The translations under genes and the position numbers were made by a program. Shown here piece by piece: positions 51,901 through 61,125 of a stretch of DNA of 64,000 nucleotides. This stretch comes from Quadrisphaera sp. RL12-1S (GTDB taxonomy: Bacteria; Actinomycetota; Actinomycetes; Actinomycetales; Quadrisphaeraceae), in assembly GCF_014270065.1 (NCBI RefSeq), contig NZ_JACNME010000006.1, positions 62,001 to 126,000 of the forward strand. Reading direction: 5' to 3'. Under the pieces are notes generated by a model. It had not been told where the DNA came from. It saw only the letters and a list, made by a program, of their open reading frames with translations, and ran no database searches. Every line of letters starts with the position of its first letter. The first letter of the stretch is position 1.

Positions 51901-53493
51901 TCAGGAGGCGCCGGTGCGCTCGTAGCGCTGGCGCAGCAGGCGCTTGGGCACCTTGCCGCTGGCGGTGCGGGGCAGCTCGTCGACGACGTCGAGGGTGCGC
52001 GGCACCTTGTAGCGGGCCAGCGACAGCGACAGCCGCTCGACCACGGCCTCCGCGTCGAGCGACACCCCGGGCGCCAGCGTGACGACGGCGTGGGGCACCT
52101 CGCCCCACCGCTCGTCGGCCAGCCCGATGACGGCGGCGCCGGTGACGCCGGGGATCGTGAGGAGCGCGTTCTCCACCTCGGCGGGGTACACGTTCTCCCC
52201 GCCGGAGATGATCATGTCCTTGATGCGGTCGGCGATGACGAGGAAGCCGTCCTGGTCGAGCAGGCCGACGTCGCCGGTGCGCAGCCACCCGTCCGGGGTG
52301 CGCGCGGCAGCGGTGGCGGCCGGGTCACCCCAGTACTCCAGGAACGTGTTCGGACCGCAGGCCTCCACCTCCCCCGCGACACCCGTCCCGGCGAGCTCAC
52401 CGCTGGCGGTGTCGCGGATGCGCACCCGCGTGAAGAAGTGCGCCAGCCCGGCCGAGCGCGGGTGCGCGGCGGTGTGCTGCGGCGGCAGCAGCGTGATGCC
52501 CGGGGACGCCTCGGTCATGCCGTAGCCGCCGGAGAAGCGCAGGCCGCGGGCCTCGTAGGCCTCCCGGACCCGGTCCGGCACCGGGGAGCCCCCGCAGGTC
52601 ATGAGCCGCAGCGAGGACAGGTCGGTGTCCGCCCAGGCCGGGTGCTCGGCCATGAGCTGGAAGGTGGTGGGGACGCCGCTGACCGACGTCGCCCGCAGCC
52701 CCTCGACGGCGGCCAGCGCCTCGCCCGCCACGAACCGCTCCTGCAGCAGCACCGTCGCCCCCTTGAGCAGCACGGGCAGGCACCCCATGCCGAGCGAGGC
52801 GACGTGGAACAGCGGCGAGACCATGAGCGCACGGTCGGCGCTGGTGACGTCGTAGTCGACGAGCACGTTGAGGGCGTTCCAGGTGAGGTTGCCGTGCGTG
52901 AGCACGGCGCCCTTGGGCCGCCCGGTGGTGCCAGAGGTGTAGACGATGAGCGCCGGGTCGTCCAGGGAGACGTCGGGCAGGTCGGTCAGCGGCAGCGCGC
53001 CGAGCAGCGCCTCGAAGCCGCCGCCGTCATCGCCGTCACCGGCGCTGGCACCGCCGTCCCCCACGCGCACGCGCAGCACCGGGTGCTCCGCCAGGGCCGC
53101 GGCGACGTCCGCCCGCTCCGCCAGTGCGGGCGTGCTGATGAGCACGCGCGCCCCGCAGTCGGCGAGCTGGTAGGCGAGCTCAGCGGGCGCGAGCCGGGTG
53201 TTGAGCGCCACGAACACCGCCCCCAGGCGCGCGGAGGCGAACATGGCCTCCACGAAGGAGGGGTGGTTGTCGCCGAGGTAGGCCACGCGGTCAGCGCGGG
53301 CGACACCGCGGGCGCGCAGACCCGCGGCGATGCGGTCCACCCTGTCGGCGAGCTGGTCGTAGGTGAGCTCGGTGCCGTCGAAGACCAGGGCCGGATGGCC
53401 CGCTGACTTCACGGCGCGCAGGCGGAACCAGCTGCCGATCCCCTGCCCTTCGACCTGCCCTTCGACCTGCCCCTCGACCTGATCCTCGACCAC
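51901..53493 (-). CDS. Acyl-CoA synthetase (AMP-forming ligase)
   Basis: This 530-residue ANL-superfamily enzyme activates a carboxylic acid to its CoA thioester. Motifs seen are the P-loop YTSGTTGRPKGAVLTHGNL, the A5 motif FSGGYGMTEASPG, A7 GWLRTGDVG, A8 DRIKDMIISGGENVYPAEVE, and the catalytic Lys in PRTASGKVPKRLL. The N-terminus carries a short Val-Glu-Gly-Gln repeat encoded by 12-bp tandem units. It is the last gene of a leftward operon with MaoC, amidohydrolase and SDR. Acid substrate unknown. Confidence 0.92.
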   Translation of the reverse strand: MVEDQVEGQVEGQVEGQGIGSWFRLRAVKSAGHPALVFDGTELTYDQLADRVDRIAAGLRARGVARADRVAYLGDNHPSFVEAMFASARLGAVFVALNTRLAPAELAYQLADCGARVLISTPALAERADVAAALAEHPVLRVRVGDGGASAGDGDDGGGFEALLGALPLTDLPDVSLDDPALIVYTSGTTGRPKGAVLTHGNLTWNALNVLVDYDVTSADRALMVSPLFHVASLGMGCLPVLLKGATVLLQERFVAGEALAAVEGLRATSVSGVPTTFQLMAEHPAWADTDLSSLRLMTCGGSPVPDRVREAYEARGLRFSGGYGMTEASPGITLLPPQHTAAHPRSAGLAHFFTRVRIRDTASGELAGTGVAGEVEACGPNTFLEYWGDPAATAAARTPDGWLRTGDVGLLDQDGFLVIADRIKDMIISGGENVYPAEVENALLTIPGVTGAAVIGLADERWGEVPHAVVTLAPGVSLDAEAVVERLSLSLARYKVPRTLDVVDELPRTASGKVPKRLLRQRYERTGAS

Positions 53494-53544
53494 GTCGTCG
53501 TCCTCCGCCTCGTCGCGGTGCTGCTGGTGGGTGGCGCCTGCGGC

Positions 53545-54000
53545 TCAGCCGTAGACGCGGGAGAGGAACTCGACCACGATCGCGGGGCGCTCGCTGCCCT
53601 CGAGCTCCAGGACGCCGGAGACCGCCAGCTGCAGGCCGCCCTTCACCTCGGTGACCGAGGTCAGCGTGGCGACCAGCCGGACGCGCGCGCCGGCCTTCAC
53701 CGGCGCGGTGAACCGGACCTTGTCGAGGCCGTAGTTCACCAGCGTGGTGGCGTTGGTGACCTCGAGCAGCTGCGACCACAGCGGGATGAACAGCGACAGC
53801 GTGAGGAAGCCGTGGGCGATGGGGGCGCCGAAGGGGCCGGTGGCGGCGCGCTCGGGGTCGACGTGGATCCACTGGTGGTCGTCGGTGGCGTCCGCGAAGG
53901 TGTCGATCTTCTCCTGGGTGACGGTGAGCCACGCGGAGGTGCCGATCTCGGTGCCGGCGAGCCCGGGCAGCTCGGCGAGGGTGGTGGTGCGTGCGGCCAT
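53545..54000 (-). CDS. MaoC-like enoyl-CoA hydratase
   Basis: This is a 151-residue hotdog hydratase. It shows the hydratase-2 motif FADATDDHQWIHVDPERA, with catalytic Asp/His, followed by GPFGAPIAHGFLTLSLFIPL and the family end KGGLQLAVSGVLELEG. It would hydrate an enoyl-CoA intermediate formed after the ligase step. The gene is 31 bases from the amidohydrolase stop, on the same strand. Confidence 0.92.
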   Translation of the reverse strand: MAARTTTLAELPGLAGTEIGTSAWLTVTQEKIDTFADATDDHQWIHVDPERAATGPFGAPIAHGFLTLSLFIPLWSQLLEVTNATTLVNYGLDKVRFTAPVKAGARVRLVATLTSVTEVKGGLQLAVSGVLELEGSERPAIVVEFLSRVYG

Positions 54001-54031
54001 GGGGAGCTCCTGGTGCTGGGCGGGGACGGGG

Positions 54032-54919
54032 TCAGGTCAGGCCGAGCAGGCGGACGGCGTTGTCCTTGACGATCTTCTGGCGGACCGGGCCGTCGATGCC
54101 CAGGCCCTCGAAGTCGCGCATCCACCGGTCGGGCGTGATGAGGGGGAAGTCCGAGCCGAAGAGCACCTTGTCCTGCAGGACGGTGCGGGCAGCCCGCACG
54201 AGCTGCTCGGGGAAGTACTTCGGGGACCAGCCCGACAGGTCGATGAAGACGTTCGGCTTGTGCGTGGCGATGGAGATCGCCTCGTCCTGCCACGGCACCG
54301 ACGGGTGCGCGAGGATGATCCGCAGGTCGGGGAAGTCCGCGGCGACGTCGTCCACCAGCATCGGGTTGGAGTAGCGCAGCCTCAGCCCTCCCCCGCCGGG
54401 CAGCCCCGCGCCGATGCCCGTCTGGCCCGAGTGGACCAGCACCGGCACGCCGAGCTCGGAGATCGCGGCCCACAGGGGGCGCAGGTCGGGGTCGCTCGGG
54501 TCGAAGCCCTGCAGGGTCGGGTGCAGCTTGAAGCCCCGGGCCCCGTGCTCGCGCACGAAGCTCCGCGCCTGCGCGACGGCCGTGGCCCCGCGGCGGGGGT
54601 CCACCGAGGCGAAGGGGATGAGGACGTCGGCGTGGTCGGCCGCCCGGTCGAGCAGCTCCGCTACCGGCACCCCGACCCGGCCCAGCTGCGTGCGCGCGTC
54701 GACGGTGAAGACCACGGCCGCGGTGCGCCGCTCGCGGTAGTGCTGGGCGATGGCGCCCAGGTCCCGGCCGACGCCGTCGCTGCGGAAGTACCTCGCCGCC
54801 GCGGCGGCGAACTCGTCCGGGAGGGCGGTCTCGCCGTGGCAGCCCTCCTCGACGTGCACGTGGACGTCGACGGCGTCGATCGCGTCGACGTCGATGCGTC
54901 CGGCGCCGGGGGTGCTCAC
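54032..54919 (-). CDS. Amidohydrolase family protein (amidohydrolase_2)
   Basis: This is a 295-residue TIM-barrel metal-dependent hydrolase or decarboxylase. It has the N-terminal metal motif DVHVHVEEG, then GARGFKLHPTLQGFDPSD, VPVLVHSGQTGIG, ILAHPSVPWQDE and FGSDFPLITPDRW with the final metal Asp. Family members include ACMSD-like decarboxylases and lactonases. The GTG overlaps the upstream SDR stop (GTGA). In this context it probably opens a ring or decarboxylates an intermediate of the acyl-CoA pathway. Confidence 0.9.
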   Translation of the reverse strand: MSTPGAGRIDVDAIDAVDVHVHVEEGCHGETALPDEFAAAAARYFRSDGVGRDLGAIAQHYRERRTAAVVFTVDARTQLGRVGVPVAELLDRAADHADVLIPFASVDPRRGATAVAQARSFVREHGARGFKLHPTLQGFDPSDPDLRPLWAAISELGVPVLVHSGQTGIGAGLPGGGGLRLRYSNPMLVDDVAADFPDLRIILAHPSVPWQDEAISIATHKPNVFIDLSGWSPKYFPEQLVRAARTVLQDKVLFGSDFPLITPDRWMRDFEGLGIDGPVRQKIVKDNAVRLLGLT

Positions 54920-55854
54920 GACGCCTGCGTGCTGCGGTCGAGCTCGGCGGGCAGCGCGGGGAACCGCTCGCCGACGGACTGGAGGTCCTCGCGGATCCGC
55001 GCCGCCGCCACCTCGCTGATCGCGTCGGCGCTCCAGCCGCCGTCCTGCTCCAGCGACAGCACGGGCTCCGGGTGGCTCCACAGCTGCAGGCGGTCGCCGC
55101 CCACCCCGATGACCTGCCCGTTGATGCCTGCGGCCTGCTCCGAGGCGAGGTAGACGACCACGCCCGCGACGTCGTCGGTGGTGCCGAAGCCGAGGCCCTT
55201 GCGGTAGAAGTCGGGCATCGGCTGCCCGGCGTCCTCGGCCTCGATGGCGGCCGCGAAGTACGGGACGGTCCGGGTCATCGCGGTGGCGGCGACCGGCACG
55301 ACGGCGTTGACGGTGGTGCCGGAGCGACCCATCTCCAGGGCCCAGGTGCGGACCATGCCGACGATGCCGGCCTTGGCGGCGGCGTAGTTGGTCTGCCCGA
55401 AGGTGCCGCGCTGGCCGGTGGGCGAGCCGATGGTGACGATGCGGCCGGCGGTGCCGGTCTCCTTGAAGTGCGTCCACGCGGAGCGCACGCAGGTGAACGT
55501 GCCGCGCAGGTGGACGCCGATGACGGTGTCGAAGTCGTCGTCGGTCATCTTCAGCAGTGACCTGTCGCGCAGCACTCCCGCGTTGGTGACGAGCGCGTCG
55601 AGGCGCCCGAAGGTCTCCACGGCGACCTCGACCAGCTGCTGCGCGGTCTCGGAGGGTCCCACGGGGGCGACGACGACGGCGGCGCGCCCACCCGCGTCGC
55701 GGATCTCCGCAGCGGTGCGCTCGGCGGCGTCGGCGCTGACGTCGTTGACGACCACGGCGGCGCCGGCGGCGGCCAGGGCCCTGGCGTAGCCGGCGCCGAG
55801 GCCGGCGCCGCTGCCGGTGACGATCGCCACGCGGTCGGTGAGGGAGATGGTCAC
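54916..55854 (-). CDS. SDR family oxidoreductase (multifunctional-enzyme-type hydroxyacyl-CoA dehydrogenase-like)
   Basis: This is a 312-residue SDR longer than the classical size. The motif TGSGAGLGAGYARALAAAGA followed by VVVNDVS resembles the dehydrogenase part of peroxisomal MFE-2. It has TNAGVLRDRSLLKM, the catalytic NYAAAKAGIVGM and an extra C-terminal approximately 60 residues (WSADAISEVAAARIRED). It is the first gene of the operon and starts at a GTG. A MarR regulator is divergent across a palindromic spacer. Confidence 0.9.
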   Translation of the reverse strand: MTISLTDRVAIVTGSGAGLGAGYARALAAAGAAVVVNDVSADAAERTAAEIRDAGGRAAVVVAPVGPSETAQQLVEVAVETFGRLDALVTNAGVLRDRSLLKMTDDDFDTVIGVHLRGTFTCVRSAWTHFKETGTAGRIVTIGSPTGQRGTFGQTNYAAAKAGIVGMVRTWALEMGRSGTTVNAVVPVAATAMTRTVPYFAAAIEAEDAGQPMPDFYRKGLGFGTTDDVAGVVVYLASEQAAGINGQVIGVGGDRLQLWSHPEPVLSLEQDGGWSADAISEVAAARIREDLQSVGERFPALPAELDRSTQAS

Positions 55855-55912
55855 GTCGTCCTCCGCACGTCGGTGTGCCGGTCGCCCGGTGTCCTCGAAC
55901 AGTAGGGGTATT

Positions 55913-55929
55913 CGTTGAGAATCTCAACG
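55913..55929. promoter_or_regulatory. Probable MarR operator palindrome
   Basis: CGTTGAGA-A-TCTCAACG is a perfect 8-bp inverted repeat centred between the divergent SDR and MarR genes, in the only A/T-rich patch of the spacer. Its position over the likely promoters suggests repression of both directions. Confidence 0.75.
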
Positions 55930-55965
55930 GTTTTCGTGCCGGAGGCGACAGGGCAGGATCGCGGG

Positions 55966-56463
55966 GTGGCCGAGGAGACGACCCCAGCGGTGCCGGCGGA
56001 CCTGGCGGCGCGCTTCGCCAGCGCGTCCCTGGCCGAAGACGTCGAGTTCCTCGCCGTCAAAGCGTTCGCCGCCGGCACCCGGCGGCTCAACCAGGCGCTG
56101 CGTCCCCTGGACCTGCGCGCGCGCTCGTACGCCGTGCTGTCCGCGGCCTGCGAGGCGGAGCCGCTCACCCAGCGCGAGCTGGCGACCCTGCTGGAGCTCG
56201 ACCCCAGCCAGGTCGTGGCGCTCGTCGACGAGCTGGAGGGCCGCGGGCTGGTCACCCGCGAGACGGACGAGCGCGACCGCCGGCGCCGCCTCGTGCGCGC
56301 TTCCGCCGAGGGCCGGGAGGTGCACCGGCGGGCCGCCGGCCTCGCCGCGACCTCGGAGCAGGAGGCGCTGGCGCCCCTGTCCGCCGGTGAGCGCGAGACC
56401 CTGCGCGCTCTGCTGCGCACCCTGGTCTTCGGGTCGCAGGCCGTGGGTGGTCCCCGGACGTGA
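55966..56463 (+). CDS. MarR family transcriptional regulator
   Basis: This is a 165-residue MarR regulator. The DNA-binding part reads LTQRELATLLELDPSQVVALVDELEGRGLVTRETDERDRRRRLVRASAEG. A GTG start at 55966 is preferred because the only upstream alternative (TTG at 55915) would put the operator palindrome inside the gene. It is divergent from the SDR-amidohydrolase-MaoC-ligase operon, whose expression it probably controls in response to a pathway acyl-CoA or acid. Confidence 0.9.
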   Translation: MAEETTPAVPADLAARFASASLAEDVEFLAVKAFAAGTRRLNQALRPLDLRARSYAVLSAACEAEPLTQRELATLLELDPSQVVALVDELEGRGLVTRETDERDRRRRLVRASAEGREVHRRAAGLAATSEQEALAPLSAGERETLRALLRTLVFGSQAVGGPRT

Positions 56464-56536
56464 GTCCGGGTGGTCGCGACGAGCGGCCCTCCCGTGCTCG
56501 GCGGCTGTCCCTCGCCGCAGGGCGCACGGCCGGCCG

Positions 56537-57457
56537 TCAGACCGCGGTGGCCTTCGCGACGTGGCGGGCGATGACCTCGTACGTCTCCAGGCCCCGCACG
56601 TCGTCGGCCATGTCGTAGGCGTGGTCAGCACCGGGCACCTCGACCAGCTCCGCCAGCGCGCCGACGCGGTCGAGCCGAGCGGCGTAGCGGAGGTCCTCGG
56701 CGTGCAGGACGTCGTGGGCGCAAGCGATGACCAGCGCGGGGGCGATGCCGGTGAGGTCCTCGACGTCGCCCGCGGCCGCGGGTGAGACGAGCGGGTCGCT
56801 GCGGCGGGAGGCGTCGGGCACGTAGGCGGAGTCGAAGACCTCCCCCATCCACGGGGTGAGCACCGGCCTGGCGAGCGGGCTGTGCTTGGCGGTGACGGGG
56901 ACGGTGAGGTCGAGCGGCGGGTAGTGCAGCACCTGCAGCAGCAGGCGCGGGCCGCCGTCGCGCAGCGCTGTGCGGGCCACCGCGGCGGCGATCGCACCAC
57001 CCGCGCTCTGCCCCCCGACCGTCAGCCGCGAGCCGTCCCAGCCGTGCTCGCCGCCGTGCTCAGCCACCCAGCGCACCACCTCGGCGGCCTGGCGCACCGG
57101 CGCGGGGAAGGGGTGCTGCGGGGCGACGGCGTAGTCGACGTCCACCACCACCGCGCCGGCCCGGACGGCCACCACGCGGCACAGCGCGTCGTCGCCGTGG
57201 TCCTGCCCGAGGATGTACCCGCCGCCGTGGAAGTTGACGTGCACGGGCGCGTCCGGCCCGGTGCCCGCCGCGCGGTGCACCACCACCGGTGCCGGGGGTG
57301 AGCTCGGGACCACGAGCTCGGTGCGCTCGGTGGCGAACTGCGGCAGCCGGTCGCGGGGATCGGCCCCGCCGGTCTGCTTGGCGAGCAGCTTGGGCAGCAC
57401 GGTCTGCAGGCCGCGCGCGGCGATGCGTGCGACGGCCGGGTGGGACAGCAGGGTCAT
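56537..57457 (-). CDS. Alpha/beta hydrolase, hormone-sensitive-lipase family esterase
   Basis: This is a 306-residue esterase. The oxyanion motif is NFHGGGYILGQDHG. The nucleophile elbow is GGQSAGGAIAA, the Asp is in VIACAHDVLHAEDL, and the His is in VPGADHAYDMADD, so the full triad is present. It begins MTLLSHPAVARIAARG. It is the last gene of the ABC transporter operon, overlapping the AraC gene by ATGA. It may hydrolyse an ester whose product the transporter handles. Confidence 0.92.
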   Translation of the reverse strand: MTLLSHPAVARIAARGLQTVLPKLLAKQTGGADPRDRLPQFATERTELVVPSSPPAPVVVHRAAGTGPDAPVHVNFHGGGYILGQDHGDDALCRVVAVRAGAVVVDVDYAVAPQHPFPAPVRQAAEVVRWVAEHGGEHGWDGSRLTVGGQSAGGAIAAAVARTALRDGGPRLLLQVLHYPPLDLTVPVTAKHSPLARPVLTPWMGEVFDSAYVPDASRRSDPLVSPAAAGDVEDLTGIAPALVIACAHDVLHAEDLRYAARLDRVGALAELVEVPGADHAYDMADDVRGLETYEVIARHVAKATAV

Positions 57458-58473
57458 CGGGGGCTCCGGGTGGGCTCGGGTGCGGGGACGGGGGCGGCGC
57501 CGCCCTGGTGCAGGTGCAGGGCGCGGTAGCGGCGCGGTGGCATGCCGAACTGCTGGGTGAAGGCCCTGCTGAAGGCGGACGGCTCGCGGAAGCCCCAGCG
57601 CGCGGCGATGGCGCCGATGGCCGTCCCCTGCTCGCGGGGGTCGAGCAGCGTGTTGCGGATGCGCTCCAGCCGGCGCTGGCGCACCAGCGCCGACACCGTG
57701 GTGCCGTTGAGCGAGAAGACCCGTCGCACCGTGCGCGAGGAGACGAAGCTGCCGGCGGCCACCCGCTCGGTGGTGAGGTCGTCGTCGGCGAGGTGGCCGT
57801 CGATCCACACCACGATCCGGTGGAACTGCGACATCGCCTCCGCCGTGCCCGGCTCGCGGGCGTCGGCGATGACGGCGTGCGCCGCGGCCACGAGGGCGTC
57901 GGCGGCGTGCGCGCGGGCGGGCAGGCTGGGCAGGTACCCGGGGTCGGCGAGCACCGTGAGCAGGCTGCGCAGCAGCGGTGCGGACGGCAGGTCGTTGAGG
58001 TCCGTGGCCAGCACGTCGGTGAACAAGCCGTGCCGCAGCACGAGGGCGGAGGTGGGGATGCGCACCACGAGGAAGCGGTGGGCCGCCGCCGAGCGGATCC
58101 GGTAGCGCTGCGCCGCCGTGTAGAAGACGAAGTCGCCCCGCTGCAGGTCGACCCGGCGTCCCTCCTGGTCGATGCTCAGCTCGCCGGACTCGAGGTAGCC
58201 GAGCAGCACGCCGCGCCAGGCGCGGGCGGTGGGGAAGGGCTCGACGTCCACCTCGTCGCCCTCCACCACGGCGCACTCGACCGTGTCGAGCTCGAGGCGG
58301 CGGGAGATGCGCGGCGCCGGCCCGCTCGAGCGCACGACGATCGCGTCGGAGGTGTCCTGCGGACGGGTGGCGTCGTCGTCGGCGCGCAGCCACGCGAAGA
58401 GCAGCGTCTCGTGGGGAGCCTCGCGGGAGGCGCGCTCTGCGCCGTCGTCCGCGGGCGGCTCAGGCAGCGGCAC
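57454..58473 (-). CDS. AraC family transcriptional regulator
   Basis: This is a 339-residue regulator. An AraC-binding-domain-like N-terminal half has LGYLESGELSIDQEGRRVDL and GDFVFYTAAQRYRI. The C-terminal double helix-turn-helix reads LTTERVAAGSFVSSRTVRRVFSLNGTTVSALVRQRRLERIR and GTAIGAIAARWGFREPSAFSRAFTQQFGMPPRRYR, a clear AraC signature. The start is a GTG within the permease end (14-base overlap). Its position inside the transporter operon suggests it senses the imported compound. Confidence 0.92.
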   Translation of the reverse strand: MPLPEPPADDGAERASREAPHETLLFAWLRADDDATRPQDTSDAIVVRSSGPAPRISRRLELDTVECAVVEGDEVDVEPFPTARAWRGVLLGYLESGELSIDQEGRRVDLQRGDFVFYTAAQRYRIRSAAAHRFLVVRIPTSALVLRHGLFTDVLATDLNDLPSAPLLRSLLTVLADPGYLPSLPARAHAADALVAAAHAVIADAREPGTAEAMSQFHRIVVWIDGHLADDDLTTERVAAGSFVSSRTVRRVFSLNGTTVSALVRQRRLERIRNTLLDPREQGTAIGAIAARWGFREPSAFSRAFTQQFGMPPRRYRALHLHQGGAAPVPAPEPTRSPR

Positions 58474-59545
58474 GCCGGCTCCCCCGACCTGGCCGGGCGC
58501 GGCGCGGGCCGCTGCGGGCGCGCGCCAGCCGGGCGAACCCGACGGCGAGCAGCAGGGCTGCGCCGTTGAAGACCGGGCTCACCCACGCCGGTGCTCCCAC
58601 CAGTGCCAGACCGCTCACGATCACCGCCACGAAGAGGATGCCCACCACCGTGCCCGGCACCGACGGCCGGCCCACGTCCACCACGATGGTGCCGAGCAGC
58701 ACCGCCGTCAGCGCCGGGAACAGCATGGACATGCCGCTGTCGGAGGTGGCGGCGCCCTGCCGGGCCAGCAGGAGCACCCCGCCGACGGCGGCCACGGTGC
58801 CCGACCCCACGAAGGCGAGCAGCTGCGTGCGGCGCACGTCCACGCCCAGCAGCTGGGTGGCGCGGGCGTTGGAACCCACCGCGTACAGGCGCCGGCCGAA
58901 GGCGGTGCGCGCCGTGAGCAGCCACACCGCCAGCGCCACCGCCGAGGCGACCACGGCGATGACCGGCACGCCGAGCACCTGCGAGGACCCGATGGCGGTC
59001 AGCTGCTGCGGGATGCCGCTGGTGATCTGCAGGCCCCCGGTGTAGGCGAAGATCGCGCCCCCGAGCAGCGTGGCCGCGCCCAGGGTGGAGATGAACGGGT
59101 TGATCTCGAGGTAGGCCACGAGCCAGCCGAGCAGCGCGCCGACCAGCGCCCCGAAGGCCACCGCCGCGAGCACGCCCACCACCAGCGGCAGGCCGTGCTG
59201 CGCCGTCAGCGCCGCGGTGACCAGCGAGGACGACGCCGCGACCGCGCCCACGGAGAAGTCGAAGTGCCCCGCGGCCAGCGGCAGCAGCAGGGCCAGGGCC
59301 ACGACGAGCCCGACGCCCTGGTTGGCGGCGATCGCCCGGGCGTTGCCCGCGCTGCGGAAGGCCTCGCCCGACTCCGGCAGCACGCTGAACACCACGGCCA
59401 TGAGCACCACGAGCAGCAGGAGGCCGTACCGCTCCCCCACCCGCCGCAGGCTGCCGCGGCCGGCCGGGGGACTCACCCGCGCGGCAGCCGCGGGGCGGGC
59501 CGGCGACCGGGGCTCGGTGCGCGGCGAGGGGTCGGTGGTGGTCAT
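58460..59545 (-). CDS. Sugar-type ABC transporter permease (RbsC-like)
   Basis: This is a 361-residue permease with about 10 spans. RbsC-family features are NQGVGLVVALALLLPLAAGHFDFSVGAV, NPFISTLGAATLLGGAIFAYT, RTAFGRRLYAVGSNARATQLLGVDV and GRPSVPGTVVG. The ATG overlaps the ATPase stop by ATGA. A single permease gene implies a homodimer. Confidence 0.93.
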   Translation of the reverse strand: MTTTDPSPRTEPRSPARPAAAARVSPPAGRGSLRRVGERYGLLLLVVLMAVVFSVLPESGEAFRSAGNARAIAANQGVGLVVALALLLPLAAGHFDFSVGAVAASSSLVTAALTAQHGLPLVVGVLAAVAFGALVGALLGWLVAYLEINPFISTLGAATLLGGAIFAYTGGLQITSGIPQQLTAIGSSQVLGVPVIAVVASAVALAVWLLTARTAFGRRLYAVGSNARATQLLGVDVRRTQLLAFVGSGTVAAVGGVLLLARQGAATSDSGMSMLFPALTAVLLGTIVVDVGRPSVPGTVVGILFVAVIVSGLALVGAPAWVSPVFNGAALLLAVGFARLARARSGPRRARPGRGSRRAAA

Positions 59546-61125
59546 GCTGCTGCCTCGCTCCGGTGGGTGGTCGCCTGCATGTGGACGGTGATGGCCTGCC
59601 GCGTGACGGCCTCTCCGGTGAGCTCGGCGACCACGTGGCCGTCGGCCAGCACGACCACGCGGTCGCTGAGGCTCTCGAGCTCCTCGAGGTCGCTGGAGAC
59701 GACGACGACGGCCGCGCCGCCGGCGGCGGCCTCGCGCACGAGCCGGTGGACCTCCTCGCGGGCCACCGCGTCGACCCCCTGGGAGGGCTCGTCGAGCAGG
59801 AGCACCCGCGGCCCGGTGGACAGCCAGCGGGCCATGACCACCTTCTGCTGGTTTCCCCCCGACAGGGCCCCCAGCGGGGCGTGCACCGACGGGGTGCGCA
59901 CGAGGAACCGGCGGGCGAGCGCACCGGCGGCCGACCGCTCGGCGCCTCCCGAGCTGACCGCCGGCCGCCCCGCCAGCAGGCGGCGTGCGCCGAGGTTCTC
60001 CCAGACCGGCCGGTCGAGGAAGGCGGCCTCGCGCAGCCGGTCCTCGGGGACCAGCGCGAGGCCCGCCCGGACCGCGTCGCGCGGGGAGCGCACCTGCAGC
60101 GGGCGGCCGTCGAGGGCCACCTGCCCGGTGGCGGGCAGGTCTCCGAAGACCGCCCGCAGCAGAGACGTCCGGCCCGAGCCGGCGAGGCCGCCGACGCCGA
60201 CCACCTCCCCGGCGCGCGCCTGCAGGTCCACCCCGCGCAGCGGTCCCGCCACGAGGCCGCGCACCTCCAGGCGGACCGCGCCGGGGCCGGTCACCGGCCC
60301 GGCACCCCTCGCAGCGGCCGGGGCGGCGGCGCGGGCGTGCCCCGTCATGGCCTCGACCACCCGCGCCTCGTCGAAGCCCGCCGCCGGGCCCTCGTCGGCC
60401 ACCCGGCCGTCGCGCAGCACCGTCACGTGGTCGGCGACGGCGGTGACCTCGCTGAGGCGGTGGCTCACGAAGACCACGGCGTGCCCGGCGTCGCGCAGCG
60501 CGGTCATGGACGCCAGCAGCCTGTCGACCTCGTCGACGGGCAGGCTCGCGGTCGGCTCGTCGAGCACGAGCGCCAGCGGGCCGCCGTCGTCGTCCTGCCC
60601 CTGCCATCCGCTCCCCGCGCCGTGCAGCGCCCGCGCGACGGCCACCAGCGCGCGCTCACTGGGCCGCAGCGCGCCCGCCGGGGTGTCCGGGTGCAGGTCG
60701 AGGCCGGAGTCGGCCAGCGCCCGCGCGGTCCGCTCCCGCAGCCGGGGCGCGCTGACCAGCCCGGAGCGACCGCGGGGGAACCCGGCGGCCAGGCCGAAGT
60801 TCTCCGCGATGGAGAGCTGGTCGACCAGGGCGAGGTCCTGGTGCACGAAGCGCAGGCCGCCGGCGGCGGCGAGCGCCGGAGAGTGGGCCTCGCTGGGGTG
60901 CTCCGCGCCGCCGACGGTGATCGTGCCGCCGGGGTCGGGGACGACGACTCCGGCGACCATCTTCAGCAGCGTCGACTTGCCGGAGCCGTTGCCGCCGAGC
61001 AGGGCGTGCACCTGGCCGGGGAGCACCCGCAGGTCGACGTCGTCGACGACGCGCGTGGCGTACGTCTTGGACAGGTGGCGGACCTCGACCAGCGGCGCCG
61101 ACACCTCCCCGCGAGGGGCGGCCAT
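59542..61125 (-). CDS. Sugar-type ABC transporter ATP-binding protein (RbsA/MglA-like)
   Basis: This is a 527-residue protein with two fused ABC domains. The first has Walker A GGNGSGKSTLLKMVAG and VHQDLALVDQLSIAENFGL, with a degenerate signature LRPSERALVAVARAL and Walker B LVLDEPTASLP. The second has a degenerate P-loop GGLAGSGRTSLLRAVFG, signature LSGGNQQKVVMARWL and LLLDEPSQGVD. This asymmetry is normal for RbsA-type importers. It shares one base with the binding-protein stop. Confidence 0.93.
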   Translation of the reverse strand: MAAPRGEVSAPLVEVRHLSKTYATRVVDDVDLRVLPGQVHALLGGNGSGKSTLLKMVAGVVVPDPGGTITVGGAEHPSEAHSPALAAAGGLRFVHQDLALVDQLSIAENFGLAAGFPRGRSGLVSAPRLRERTARALADSGLDLHPDTPAGALRPSERALVAVARALHGAGSGWQGQDDDGGPLALVLDEPTASLPVDEVDRLLASMTALRDAGHAVVFVSHRLSEVTAVADHVTVLRDGRVADEGPAAGFDEARVVEAMTGHARAAAPAAARGAGPVTGPGAVRLEVRGLVAGPLRGVDLQARAGEVVGVGGLAGSGRTSLLRAVFGDLPATGQVALDGRPLQVRSPRDAVRAGLALVPEDRLREAAFLDRPVWENLGARRLLAGRPAVSSGGAERSAAGALARRFLVRTPSVHAPLGALSGGNQQKVVMARWLSTGPRVLLLDEPSQGVDAVAREEVHRLVREAAAGGAAVVVVSSDLEELESLSDRVVVLADGHVVAELTGEAVTRQAITVHMQATTHRSEAAA

